Source of the DNA: Bremia lactucae
Lineage: Eukaryota; Oomycota; Peronosporomycetes; Peronosporales; Peronosporaceae
Direction: 5' to 3'
Assembly: GCF_004359215.1 (NCBI RefSeq)
Contig: NC_090610.1
Location: 8,273,227-8,337,226, forward strand
Length of the DNA stretch: 64,000 nt
Made by a program: the position numbers and the translations under genes. Below, piece by piece: positions 1 to 11,270 of the stretch (the stretch's first letter is position 1; each line of letters begins with the position of its first letter). The notes under the pieces are model-generated. The model saw only the letters and a list, made by a program, of their open reading frames with translations, had not been told where the DNA came from and made no database searches.

Positions 1-2235
1 CGCTTGGGCTAAGAGGAACCCATTCAAGTAGCCACGTGCTTGCTGAGCTTAGCATCATAAAGGTTGAAAGCAATACATTAGCATTCTTACATGTGCCGGT
101 CTTTTCGTAGGAAAAGTTTATAAATAAAGCAACATGCGAGTCAGTTTTTCGATAACTTGTTGCATAAGTTCAAGAAATCGACGCTTGCTATAATTATGTA
201 GCTTAGAATGAGGCTTCGCAAGCATGTGATCGCAGGTCGATGAGTCCACCAGCTTGATGACCTTAGCTTTAGCTACTCAATGAAATAAGCTATAAAGAAG
301 CAAAAGGAACCTCTTGTCGTATACCCGGTATAAATCTATCAGTTGGCTTAATTTGTTGTGCATGTGATTACAGTTTGCAAAAGGAATAGCAGGCTCAGCA
401 CAACAACAGGTATTGTTGAAGCTCAGCGCTATTATTAACATTGATGGCAGCAGGATTATCCGGACCGATCCCATAAGCTTACGATGAGCTGGGATCCTTA
501 CGTACCTTCCAAAGTATTGGGACGTAACGGGACCAGAGTTGCCTGTTAAAGACCAACAATACGCCCTGTAAGAGGAGGTTTTGCTGAAAAGTCGATATAA
601 GCCTGCTGCGTGGATAAGCTGCAGTTTTGCGTTCCAATTCGTAGCCTGAATTGCGATCGACAGGCGGAGGACTGGGGTTGTCGCACATGACAATTCAACG
701 TGACCTGATTACTGATATGTTTGAGGGCCAAAGCCTGAAATCCAGCGCGCTCGGAGCAGATGCAAATGTATTGCTTTTGGAGCATGCTCTATTATATATG
801 CGACCGCCTTTAAAGGCTATTTATGAGTATAAGTGTAGAGCATGCTGCATAGCGCAACTAGCGGACTTGACTCTACTTTCTCCGGACCTGACAGAAGCTG
901 GCTCTAGAACAGCGGTATCATGCAAACACGCGCACCTGCTATTGTATTTAAGCTTAGAAAATAACAACGCGACAAAAGAAAAGGTACACGACGGTGACGT
1001 TATGAGGTATATTCAGGCCTCGATATTGATAGATTTATCTCCGATGCCATAGCATTGATGCAGTTGGTAACGAAGCCTGTAGAGGAGCTTTCATTAGACT
1101 TTTGAGGCTCAGTCAAAGACGAAAGCCTTCGCTCTTGCGTATTCGATCAATCATTATTGCTACAATAGGACCTTTGTTTAAAGAAGTCGTACTCGTAAGA
1201 GCGACGAGCCGCAATTGTAGTTGTGTTGGCTGGTTGGAGGAAGGCTGGAGATTGTATGGGTTAGGTACGTTGTAAGCATTGTAAGCATCTCATTCTGCTT
1301 GCAGGCGTTCAAATGAAATCGTAAGCTTTATACAATATTATGGCTGCATGAGGCTGATAAAACTGCGATTTCGATACCGAGATGAAAGGTGTGACAATAA
1401 CGAGCCTTATAATTGGAATCATCACTTCACCAATTCTTGCGTGGAATGGGCAACGTCCAAATGGTGTTAAATTGCGCACCAGTCTCATTTTTGGCATCGA
1501 GCGTGCTATGTGTTTACTTGGTTATGTAGCACAAAAAACACAGATCATAGTGCTGTGCGATTGCTTGGATACGTAGAACACGAGGCTAATAATGTTTATG
1601 ATTATGTAAGCATTTGATACAAACTTAAAAGTTAGACTTAAAAATCCATTTCAAATCAAAGATAAAGCTCACGACCACCAATCCACGGAACATCCATCTA
1701 CCAAAGTCTTCCAACTGATTTTTGAGATGAATCCAGTCACGAAAACGTATGAGCCGGCAAATATTTGGACATGATTTAATACTGTAGTTTGAAGATGTGG
1801 CGGACCATGAAAGGCAAATAAAACTCACCCTTCGAGCTTATCCACACGCTCTTGTTGCTTCATGCGTCCTTCTGCACATCTTCATGAGAATCTTTTGTGA
1901 AACTAATGAGCAGTCGTGCTATTAAATGTTTCCATGTGGTATCCCTTATGGTTCGCTTCTGTTTCTAAAAGCTTGTGCAAATTCTATTCGGATCGCCTGC
2001 TCGTACCAGCTTAAGTTATCCTCTGGATACAACCCTTCCTACAGTAGCAGATGGCTACCAGCCACCCGTCTTTTTTTTATACCTGTAGTGAGGTGGATAC
2101 TTGACCCATGGGCACCTTAACGTGATTTGTCATCACTCTTAAATTTATGTTTGTGCACTTCAATCCGAATAAATTTATCAATGTTCGTATTAAGGATTGC
2201 TTAATTCCGAGACTATCACTTTTATCAAGTCATTT
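1..2235. other. Unassigned intergenic sequence
   Basis: I recognise no gene, LTR or transposon domain here. The longest open frames are 133-138 codons (around 277-693 on the minus strand and 651-1052 on the plus strand) and overlap one another on opposite strands. They show no family motif, no codon pattern like the host genes at 41-62 kb, and no similarity I can see to other parts of the window. It may be old decayed repeat or simple intergenic DNA. Confidence 0.5.
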
Positions 2236-2580
2236 TGCAACGAGCTAAAGTTGCCCTAATGTTACACAGTCCCCGTTAAGTACACTTGGTGAACTTCAGG
2301 GGATGGTCAACTACTAAATAATAGTAATTAGACCCAGCACTCGGGTATGGTTCACATTTGTGACCAACCCTTGTGTATGTGATGCACATGGGTGCATTCA
2401 CATTAGGAGGGATGACGCCCAGCGTCATCCGTGATGACGGCTAGCGTCATCCGTTACGCGAGGTATCTAGAAAGATACGCTCGCAATACATATTAAGTGT
2501 TATTTATACAGATGACATTTTAATTGGTAAAAATAGATATTTATATTTAATAAGATTGAATATAAATCAGTGTGAAAACT
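2236..2580 (+). repeat. L3-family LTR, 3'-truncated by a second L3 LTR
   Basis: It begins TGCAACGAGCTAAAG and follows the complete L3 LTRs at 18501 and 19803 (shared ACACAGTCCCCGTTAAG block, a GATGAC/GTCATC hairpin pair at 2411-2452, and an AT-rich tail). At 2580 it stops abruptly in the middle of the LTR consensus, where a new L3 LTR starts with TGTAACGGGC. This looks like one L3 element inserted into the LTR of another. Confidence 0.75.
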
Positions 2581-2947
2581 TGTAACGGGCTAAAGGTGCC
2601 CTAATGTTACACAGTCCCCGTTAAGTACACTTAGTGTACTTAAGGGGATGGTCAATTGCGAAATAATAGTAATTAGACCCAGCACTCGGGTGTGGTGCAC
2701 ATTTGTGACCAACCCTTGTGTATGTGATGCACATGGGTGCATTCAAATTAGGAGGGATGACGCCCAGCGTCATCCGTGATGACGGCTACCGTCACCGTTA
2801 CGCGAGATATCTAGAAAGATACGCTCGCAATACATATAAAGTGTTATCTATAGAAAAATATGACATTGTAATTGGTAAGAATACGTATTTATATTTAATA
2901 CGATTAAATATGAATCAGTCTGAAAACTACTTCCTACTTGGTAAGTG
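2581..2947 (+). repeat. L3-family LTR, cut by assembly gap
   Basis: It starts with TGTAACGGGCTAAAGGTGCC and matches the upstream copy nearly base for base. Its tandem hairpin motif is at about 2758-2796. The sequence enters the gap right after CTACTTGGTAAGTG, so its 3' part and any internal region are not visible. Confidence 0.75.
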
Positions 2948-3047
2948 NNNNNNNNNNNNNNNNNNNNNNNNNNNNNNNNNNNNNNNNNNNNNNNNNNNNN
3001 NNNNNNNNNNNNNNNNNNNNNNNNNNNNNNNNNNNNNNNNNNNNNNN
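2948..3047. other. Assembly gap (100 N)
   Basis: Exactly 100 N, which usually denotes a gap of unknown size. It separates an L3 LTR from the 3' part of gypsy copy 1, so the true junction of these elements is unknown. Confidence 0.95.
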
Positions 3048-4608
3048 GAGCTGACGAGAGCTCATCGCGAACAGCATGATATTTCCTTTCGTACTCCAAC
3101 ATGGAGTACGCACTCTCTGAATGGTCTTCCAACCGCTTGATATGGTGAGTCTGCACCGTCTGCTCCAACGAGCCACGCTTGTCGCGCTCGTGGTCAAGTC
3201 CCTCCTCCAAATCATGGAGGAAGTGATCGATTTTGTTGATTCTCGACATTACATCCGACACACGGTTCGGATCTAATTTTCCTTCCTCCACCACAACCAT
3301 TGGTGGATTTCCACGGTGATCAACGTTTCCTTGAGGAACGTATCCAGAACCACCGTGATGTGAAGGGGCAGCGAAACAATTAACTTTGTCGCTGGCGTGG
3401 CTATCCACCTTCACATGAAAGCTGGGAGCCTCGTTCTCAGCTGGTTGCTGACGTTGAGGGTCTCGTCCGTTAGAATGACGGGACCCACCCGATGGTTCAG
3501 AAGGCCCATCGGAAAACACGCGCCCTTGGCGCATGTAAATCGATTGCAAAACGTCAATCGCGTCACGCATCTCAATAGGGATGCGAGCCCTTCCCCAGGG
3601 CGAAGAAAAAGAATAGGCATTCCCTTTTACCCTCTTCGAGTTGTCAATACAACACGCACAAGGATCACCCCACGTGAGGCATGGAAGCCCAGCCTCACGT
3701 GACAACCGATGCAATTTATACTTTGCACCGGTTAGTTCATTTTTTTTTCTCAAATTGAACGCGATTCGCGTTAAGTTTTTGAAGCCAGGCCTCGCGTCCA
3801 ATAACTTTAACATTGCGAATGAACGCGCTCCAGGCTTGCATAAGCGAGACTTTGTCTTGCTTATTGTTGCCAGTAAACCATCGACGCTAAAGAAGAGCAT
3901 CGAGATAAAAATTTTCCTCAGCGCGAAAGTTCTTCGCACTGGGATCAAGGCCATGTAGCTTTGTCGCAATAAATAAAGGATATTTATTGTGAGGAGTAGT
4001 TTCTCCACACAAGCTATTAAAAAAAATTAGCCGCTCTGGTAAAAGCCACGGCTTGTTTTCAGGGGCGAGATGAGACATTTTAGTGTCTTGATTCCCCTGC
4101 ATGGGACCCACTGAAGCAGGGAACCACAAGAACTTTTCTTACGATGGCATACGCCATCGTCATCACCTTGCACAGAAACACGTACAGGTGACCGTACGGA
4201 AGACGGAACGGGCGATGAGGGATCATCCTCATCGTCGGATCCAAATAGACTATTAACTCGTCCATCAGAATGAGCCCTCTTATTCGAAGGCTCATAGTCA
4301 GCCGCCTAACGTCTATCAGGCAACTGTTCCATTCTCCCCGAGTCGGCCATTTCGTCCGACTCGCATTCGCAGTCGACCTCCGAAGAGAAGTCGTATTCAC
4401 GTAGTGAATCGCCACGTGCACTCGCAGCATTTAGTGTTGTGCGAGTGAAAGATACTACTGCAGACGTTCCGTCTGCCGCATGAGATAGCAGGGCGTCACC
4501 CGCGGCTGCACGAATCGCAGCCGAAGGCGCAGCACTATCGACACCCCGCATGAGTTGATTCTTCATGCGATGGAATTTAAAATGATGGTTCTGACCAATC
4601 AACATCAT
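3048..4608 (-). pseudogene. Antisense ORF (aORF) of gypsy copy 1
   Basis: On the strand opposite pol, the frame starts MMLIGQNHHF at 4608, only 80 bp inside the 3' LTR. It runs through an Ala-rich segment, an acidic stretch (FGSDDEDDPSSP after a frame slip), a KPWLLPERL block, a short Cys/His patch, a Gln/Ser-rich linker, and a charged C-terminal segment (FLHDLEEGLDHERDKRGSL) predicted by eye to be coiled coil. The C-terminal part lies opposite the chromodomain. The frame is open from 4008 to the gap but needs shifts upstream. The same protein, equally degraded, is recognisable in copies 2, 3 and 4. No known family is recognised. Confidence 0.55.
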
Positions 4609-4671
4609 TTTAAAAAATTAGTGGTCACATAGTGACCACTCCATTCAATGACAGTCAGAGTGATTGTCGTT

Positions 4672-4687
4672 AAAAGGGGGGGGGTGA
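4672..4687 (+). promoter_or_regulatory. Polypurine tract of gypsy copy 1
   Basis: AAAAGGGGGGGGGTGA lies directly 5' of the LTR start TGCAACGGGG. This is where plus-strand DNA synthesis is primed in LTR retrotransposons. It fixes the element's orientation as plus, in agreement with the chromodomain. Confidence 0.8.
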
Positions 4688-5122
4688 TGCAACGGGGTGT
4701 ATCGTTACATGAAATTAACACTTAAAAAGTTGTTAATTAATATATTATCTAAAAGACAGATAATATTTGGAGGATATTACTTTAATAGTAATGTTCAGAA
4801 CTATTATCCATAAATAGGTATAGACCATTATATCTATTTATTCCGCAGACTAATCAGCTGTAGAGATAAACAAAGAGAGATACAGATAAGATAGGATTTA
4901 CATGTTTAGTATTAGATTATAAGTTAGCATTTACAATGATACAAAAGAGACACTTAATTTTATTTAATACAGTTTTCATTTTACCCTTTTAAGCTAATTG
5001 CCTTAGAGAAGTCTTCCTCTGCACGTACAGTGTACGTGAAATAACGCAGGGCACCACTCGCAACTGAAGCAGTGCGAAGTGGACTTTTATTGAAGCAGTA
5101 CAAGTCGTAGTGTCCCGTTACA
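4688..5122 (+). repeat. L1-family 3' LTR of gypsy copy 1 (435 bp)
   Basis: Starts TGCAACGGGG and ends CCCGTTACA, so it has TG...CA ends with an imperfect terminal inverted repeat. It is the reverse-orientation counterpart of the LTR at 20525-20977 and shares the TTAATATATTATCTAAAAG and GCACGTACAGTGTACGTGAAA blocks with it. Confidence 0.85.
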
Positions 5123-5600
5123 CTTAGCTCTTTAGAAACCTAGGTGACATATTCGCCGCCATCAGCGTCTACTGAAACATTTACCTTACTGACAGCTACA
5201 CTGATCCGTGCAGCTGCCAGCTTAGCGGCCTCTCGGCCCACGCACACAGACGTTTTCGTCGCCATCTTGATTTTCGTCAATTACAATGATGCATAAAATA
5301 TCAGTATTTTGATCACAATCAATTGTGCAAATAAAATCGGTATTTTAATTTAAACCACCATTAATGCAAATTACAGGGAAACACAAAAAAAATATTTTCT
5401 GTCACCCTACATCGGTCACTATAGTGACTGTTGGTTAAGGGGGTGATATAACGGGGTTTCCCCTTACGTAGGTATTATTTCCTATAAGAGATATAGTTCT
5501 AATTATTTCCTTTAGGAGAAAGTAGAAGAGGAAGTACAAAATTTTATCTTAATTAATTTTGACTTACATGGTTCCAATAATACCAAATTGGTATAATTGA
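5123..5600 (+). mobile_element. 3' end of a further gypsy element: PPT and truncated L2-type LTR
   Basis: GGTTAAGGGGGTGA at about 5433-5446 is a polypurine tract. The LTR starts at 5447 with TATAACGGGGTTTCC and continues with the TATTTCCTATAAGAGATATA and AATACCAAATTGGTAT blocks shared with the L2 LTRs at 27478, 62279 and (reverse) 11271-11943. It breaks off near 5600, where gypsy copy 3 begins. The stretch 5123-5432 is the AT-rich 3' internal region. Confidence 0.65.
5147..5265 (-). pseudogene. N-terminal fragment of another gypsy antisense ORF
   Basis: An open frame of about 40 codons begins with ATG (MATKTSVCVGREAAKLAAAR) and stays open to 5147. The Ala-rich AAKLAAARISVAVSK pattern resembles the N-terminal Ala-rich segment of the aORFs of copies 2 and 4. 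It lies 182 bp inside an LTR start (5447), on the strand opposite that LTR's orientation, which is the same placement as in the other copies. It is a remnant of a separate, more diverged element. Confidence 0.4.
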
Positions 5601-6670
5601 TGCAATCCTGTAAGGATAACCTGATTCGTTGGTCCGGTACGACCAACGATCGATATCATATTCCGCTATTCGACTCATCCAGGCTTCACAAGCCTGGTGA
5701 GGATGAGACGGAATTCTTCTTGATGCCTTTTTCCGGCATCGATGGTACTCTTCCAAATGGGCAAAGGATGTCAAACATATTTTCCAAGCTTGGACAGCCT
5801 TTGTACAGAATGTACAAAACATTGGCCGTGAGGTCTGGCTTGTAAAGCTAAATGCGTTCCGCGAACGGTTCGAGAAGCGGACCGTAGGCGGTGGACACTA
5901 TAGTTGCACCTTTTGTCTAGAGAGGCAGGTAATCCTTGCCTCTCGCGGGGGGGGGCTCATGCCCATGCTGTGTTAAGGGTGTGGGTCATGCCCCTAAGGA
6001 AGCATATTTCCTCAAAGATCCCCATTGGAGGACTCTCATCTCTTTCGAGATGCGTGAAGGGATTTAATACCTTCAATCCTTACACGAGCGCGGGAAGCGC
6101 TATTTCTCCGATAAATCATCTGCTGAGGAGGATGGGTCTCGTCGTACTGCAAGATGAGAGCCGGAACGTCCAACATCAGTTGAAAACGAGGTTCTTAACT
6201 ATCATGCGAGGGTGGATACCCTCGCCAGCAAATGAGTAACTCGTTCGAACCCCCTTTGTCTCACGGTGGTTCAAGAAACTCCCAACAAGAAAGCTCTTCG
6301 CACCATCTGAACCCATCAATGGATGTGGAGGGAAGGAAAATACGGTTTCGTTTCGTTTGACGAGCCCGAAATAACATCAGAATATAGATTACACCCCTTA
6401 TTATTTTAGGGAGGATCTTGATCACGAGCGATCCCGTCGTCGCGAGTTAGCGATGACGGTCGATAATGCGTTTCGTGGCAGTTGATAAATTGTGCGCAAG
6501 TTGCAACTGTTCAACTGGCGAACGAAAGGACACATCGGTCCCTTCAAAACGAGCTGTTGACAGCTCTTCAAAAGATCGCTTCCTTGGAGGAAAAATTGGA
6601 TCGTTTGGTTCAAGAGAATCAGACCCTGTATCGAGACAATAAGGGTTTGGCTTTAACCATCAGGCTTTGG
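5590..6670 (+). pseudogene. Antisense ORF (aORF) of gypsy copy 3
   Basis: Opposite to copy 3's pol (minus strand), the plus strand encodes recognisable parts of the same protein seen in copies 1, 2 and 4. An N-proximal block DNLIRWSGTTNDRYHIPLF leads to a FSGIDGT motif. Then come QAWTAFVQNVQNIGREVWL (about 5790-5850), a Cys patch (HYSCTFCLERQ), and a C-terminal coiled coil at about 6488-6650 with ERTHRSLQNELLTALQKIAS. Frameshifts and stops separate the blocks. Amino-acid conservation with copies of other LTR families, in a part not coding on the pol strand, suggests it once encoded protein. Confidence 0.5.
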
Positions 6671-9600
6671 CGGATGCCCTTGACCGTCCCGGTGGAATCC
6701 GGAATCGGAAATAGCCTGGTACTGATGGTACGGGCGGGGACGCCCAACATAAAACGTAGGATGTGTACGCATTCTACGAGCCAGATCGATTGTGTACGCA
6801 TTGCCTTGGCAATGTAGTTAGCGAAACGGGCCGATATACCTGGGCAGTATTTTATTACTACCTTAGAAGTCGCGGCTTATCGTAAGATAAGTCCTCTCAC
6901 GTCCACGATGGTCACTTATTGGTGCGTCATGGTACTTATAGATGATGTGTAATTGCAAATAATTATGGGTTGGAATGACAACACGAGGTGTGTCGCCAGC
7001 ATCGGCTGTAAAACACACTAAATCATTGCGTGCAATCTGTTGAGGATCGATACAATTTCGACAATCCTTTTAAAGATTGTTGGGATGGATTTCTAAGGTA
7101 TTTCATCGACCCTTTAAGAGCCTTATCTTCTTGATAAGCTCTTCTAACGTTGTCAAGTAATGTTGACGGCGGAATACTTATTGTTGCAACAGTGGCCATA
7201 TGCTCAATGTTGATAGTGGCAACAGTGGGTTTATCTCACTGTCGTTTTGCGCAGCCGGTGCAAAATAATGCCGGCGTGATAGGGCATAAGCGTCGACATT
7301 AAGTCGCCTTAATTTATACTCCACGGAAAAGTTATACTCCGCGAAGAAAGACAACCATCTTGTTATTCTTTGCGAGAGGTGCGGATTGTTTTGCGGCCGT
7401 GCGTAAAGACGCATATCCGTATAAACAATGAAGCGTCTATCTACCACGATAGACCCTAAACTTAGCCAGTGCGTGTTTCATGGCAAGAAGTTCCTTATCC
7501 TGCACTGGATATTTGGGTTCAGCTGGTTGAAGCTGACGCGATTAATAACTGACGACGCGCTCTGCGCCGCCAGTGTCAAATTGCATTAACGAACAGCCGA
7601 TTGCAAAATCGCTGGCGTCACAGCCCACATGAAAAGGTCGGTCTTTGCCATCAATTACCAGGATTGGCAGTTGCATCAAGCTTATCTTAACACCCTCGAA
7701 GGAAGCTGACAATCAGCGTTTCATGACCAATTAACATTTCCCTTCAACAAAGAAGAAAAATGTACTGTCATTTCGGCATAGTTGCGTGAGTACTTGTGCA
7801 GGTACGCCGCAGAACCGAGGAACATTCTAAGTTCATTTACATCGACTGGCGCAGGCCAATCGGTGATCGCTTTGATCTTTTCTAAATCCGAGCGTACACC
7901 GTGTTGTCACCCACGATGCACCCAAGAAGTGGTATTTCGCTTGAAGCGAATATACACTTCTTGAGATTTGCAAACAACTTGTGCTTATGCTTAAGTGTTA
8001 GAACCTTTCGGACGTGGGTATGATACACTTAACGTCCGGCTTTCCATTCATGGCTCTATTATGAACAAAGACATCGTCAAAATAACTCGGTGCGAAATCC
8101 CGCACCGATCTTAACATTGGTTACACATCTGCTGAATGTCGCAGGCGCATTACTAAGTCCCTGTGTCATAACTAACCACTCCTATAACATTCCGCTTGTG
8201 ATGCTTACTACTGTGAACGAAATATCTTATTAACGCATAAGGATATGATAGAATCCATTCATCAGATCAATTGACAAAAGATAGTAATCTTTGACATACC
8301 ATCAATGATAACGTCTTTTCGTGGTATCGGCGTTTAAGCTGATACAGTTGCAGCGTTTACTTTATTGAATGCATGCACTATCCGCCATCCTCCTGTTGCT
8401 TTACGCACTATAAAGGCCGGAGCGCTGTGTGGGGAAGCTGATCCCATCACATGGCCCGCTGCTAAGCGTTCGGCAAAGAATTTGACGATAGCTATTTCGT
8501 GTTCACGAGGCATTGCCATTGCTTCATGACACAGTATTTGTGACCTGGGATTAGGTCGATTTCGTATCGAGTGCCTTGGTCCTTAGGCAATTCGCAAGGT
8601 AATGATTCAGGAAGACATCCTTAAACTCTATTACTTCTTTTTATAGAGGGTGTGCCTACAAAGACTCCCAGGATTAAGACGCAAAACGTTTAATCCGAGT
8701 CTTCTCATCTAGGACGCTTTCGTCCATCATTAAGCTTAAGATAATCCGTCCGTTCTCAGAAAATACTATTGCCGACCGAATATCGGCCGCGTAGTATCAT
8801 CTGTGACAAGTACGCAAATATTCTTATCTTTCCACTACGCAGATGACGCAAGGTCAGTTTCGGTTCTTGCGTTGGCAATTGAGTTATCCCCGAAGCTAAC
8901 TTCGGAGGCGCTAATAGATCAAGTGTATAAGCGCCTGCACTTGATCCATTGTTTACTCAGACATAAATTGTCCCAGCTTCTTCGTTGGAACTTATTTCTA
9001 AAGGTACCTGGGAAAATTTCACGACAGATTTCCGATCAAGTGTATAAGCGCCTGCACTTGATCCATTGTTTACTCAGACATTAATTGTCTCAGTTTCTTC
9101 GTTGGGACTTATTTCTAAAGGTACCTAGGAAAATTTCACCACAGATTTCCGGGGACTTATTCCCACATGACTTATTTGAAGAATACCCCAACTGCTTCTA
9201 GCTGTGGTTGCGCTGCTACAGCGAGATCCTCTACGATCAACTCTCCAGTCGATCAAGGACTTTCACACTGTCTCTTATGACGGGCGTTTCAAAATTTCTT
9301 GAATGTTGCTTATCTAGCCTCCTTCTTTCGTACCACTCAAATTATTTGAGTGGTCGAACGTCGACGCTGCCTGGGCTTATGCACAGCCGGTAACTATGTC
9401 CACATCACAATGGTGGACCTTCGACACTGCCTGTGTTGTGCACAGCCGTCGGTATCAAACTCCACAATGTGTTGGGTTGTCACGCTAAGGCCTTGTGCAG
9501 TCATGCAACCGACCGAACCACAAGTAAGACCATCGCACTCATTCGTAGGACATCCACACGCTTGTGGATGCTCCAAGACATTCATCCGATAGCCATCAAA

Positions 9601-11270
9601 TGAACGAGAGGCAGGCATCGTCACGGCTTGATGCTGCCAATTTATACATGGCTCGTACATTCTGAGCCATGGTAATCTAAGGATGACATCAAATTTGTCA
9701 TCCAAATTTACGATGGAATCATAATCCCTTCAACGTGTATTGGATACCAACTGCACGTTTCTTAAACGTTATAGATGCGCATGTTGTTAGGCGCACTGTG
9801 AACCTCGTAGAAAGATATCGAGCTCAATAAATTTGAGTCTGCGATCTTCTAGCGATTGGCGTCTAATAAAGTTACTCGGCGCCCCACAATCGACTAGGGA
9901 CTTAAGTGGCAACTTATTTGACACTTTATTTGAGGGTGATGAGGTAACCTCATCCCCTAGGGTAGTTACACGAAATGTTTGTGTGTAAGGAGCAACTTTC
10001 GCTAAAAGACCTGCAAATTCTTTTGACGTTGCTGGATCAGCAGGGTGCTCCGCACCTACTGACCCCGACCATTTTTTTTGACGATTCGCCTTGCCGATGC
10101 AATTTTGCAACAGCATCGGATCCGCGTCCTCCGCTGTTCCTAGCGAGAGGTCGGTCTTTTCGCTTAGTGCTTCTAGGCACTGGCCGTAGAGCACTACACA
10201 CATATGTGTTGTGGCCCATTTTTTTGCAACGATTACGTTTTTGTACCCGTTTGTATATTGAAGAGCGAGGTTTCTCGCTCTCTACATACGAGAGATCCAT
10301 GGGTTCTGGACCTCCGTTTTCTTGTCGTCTCGGTGGAAGATATGCACCCGAGTGACCGAAAGCTTGTTTCAGGCGATAGTCCTCCTGTTCTGCTATAGAG
10401 ATCGCTTGGTCAAGCGACCATTATTCTAGCCCGAACAGGTGGGTCTTAACAGGTCCGTCTGCAAGACCTTTCTAAATCACAGTTACCTGTGTTTGTTCAT
10501 CAATTAAATGACCAACGATACAACTGACCAGGTATCGTGCATGTTGGGCATAAGCGTGAATGTCACTCTTGCCCTTCTTAATCCAGGAGCTCGGCTCGAG
10601 CTATGAATTTGGCAGGTGGCGGCACAGTGGTTTGTCGAAGCCGGATCTTAAGGACATCATACGACCCAAGATTGAAGGGTCGTGTAGCTTGAGCCCCAAT
10701 ACCCAAGATTTGGCACGTCCGACTAAGTTGGACCTGCCAAATTTCACTTTCGTCGCATCATCACTGATACGACGAGATTCTATGGCGTCGTCTGACTCGA
10801 CGAACCATCTCAAAAGGGAGTCGCCTTTGACTGCCTTAAGCTTAGAAATTTCTACCTTTAAGCTTTCGTGTCGACGCGGAAGTGTCTGCCTATTAGCAGC
10901 GTATCATGCTGCTGTCATAACAAATCCAACTGCTGAGCACCCTGTACCTCAACACCTCCGCGTCTTGAGAGCCATGCTGGTGAAGCAAGGTTACTTTCTC
11001 TTAGGCTTCGTCGAGTTCGTGTTAAATTAATTCAGCTATGGTCGCATGCTGTTCATCTCTACATACAATGTACAGCATGGCGCCATAGGCTGGCCCGCCT
11101 ACGACCGAACTCATTCGTTCGATCGCCCTTCATTCAAGATCACTCAAATGGGAAAATCCTTCACGCGTGGCATGATAACCTTCTTGAGGGGCTGGAAAGT
11201 TCCCTCCTTCTTCATCCATATTGGATGGAACGTGCGTAGGTCGATAAAAGGACTACAAAAAGCTTCTAGA
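5600..11270 (-). mobile_element. Degenerate Ty3/gypsy copy 3 (L2 family), gag-pol internal region
   Basis: Read on the minus strand, domains occur in retrotransposon order. Gag is at about 10813-10037 (DDAIESRRISDD; a decayed zinc knuckle CKKMGHNTYVC that has lost its first Cys). Aspartic protease is at about 9900-9640 (SLVDCGAPSNFIRRQSLE, with the usual DSG changed to DCG, then FDVILRLPWL). A linker follows, then the RT N-terminus at 8519-8334 (GSASPHSAPAFIVRKATGGW, IVHAFNKVNAATV) and RNase H at 7450-7180. The start of the integrase zinc domain reaches 6865. The integrase catalytic core is deleted, and the sequence jumps to the integrase C-terminus (YIGPFR). A chromodomain lies at about 6310-6110 (CWRGYPPSHDS, DETHPPQQ). 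Stops and frameshifts occur throughout. Confidence 0.8.
8917..9150. repeat. Two direct tandem copies of a 117-bp unit
   Basis: The unit beginning GATCAAGTGTATAAGCGCC occurs at 8917-9033 and again at 9034-9150 with a handful of substitutions (for example CATAAATTG versus CATTAATTG). It lies in the protease-RT linker of gypsy copy 3. Since 117 = 39 x 3, the duplication would keep the pol reading frame. Confidence 0.9.

Larger units (their letters stand above)
3048..5122 (+). mobile_element. Ty3/gypsy copy 1 (L1 family), 3' part: chromodomain, antisense ORF, PPT and 3' LTR
   Basis: The plus strand carries the C-terminal end of gypsy pol. At about 3325-3540 a chromodomain is readable: CRWRGYPPSHESWEPR, followed by QLVADVEGLV and DGTHPMVQKAH. 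It contains stop codons, one just before the CRWRGY block and one after GLVR, so this copy is dead. A noncoding 3' region (on this strand) ends in a polypurine tract, AAAAGGGGGGGGGTGA, immediately before the L1 LTR. Everything upstream of the pol tail is lost in the gap or missing. The opposite strand of 3048-4608 carries an antisense reading frame, listed separately. Confidence 0.85.

Noticed and set aside
651..1052. 133-codon plus-strand ORF
   Set aside because: No motif or homology, an overlapping antisense ORF of similar length, and no promoter context. Chance is the simplest explanation.
2848..4008. 386-codon minus-strand ORF taken as a gypsy gag on the main coding strand
   Set aside because: The chromodomain and the PPT-LTR order place pol on the plus strand here, and a proper gag with zinc knuckle is on the pol strand in copy 3. 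I keep it as an antisense ORF instead.
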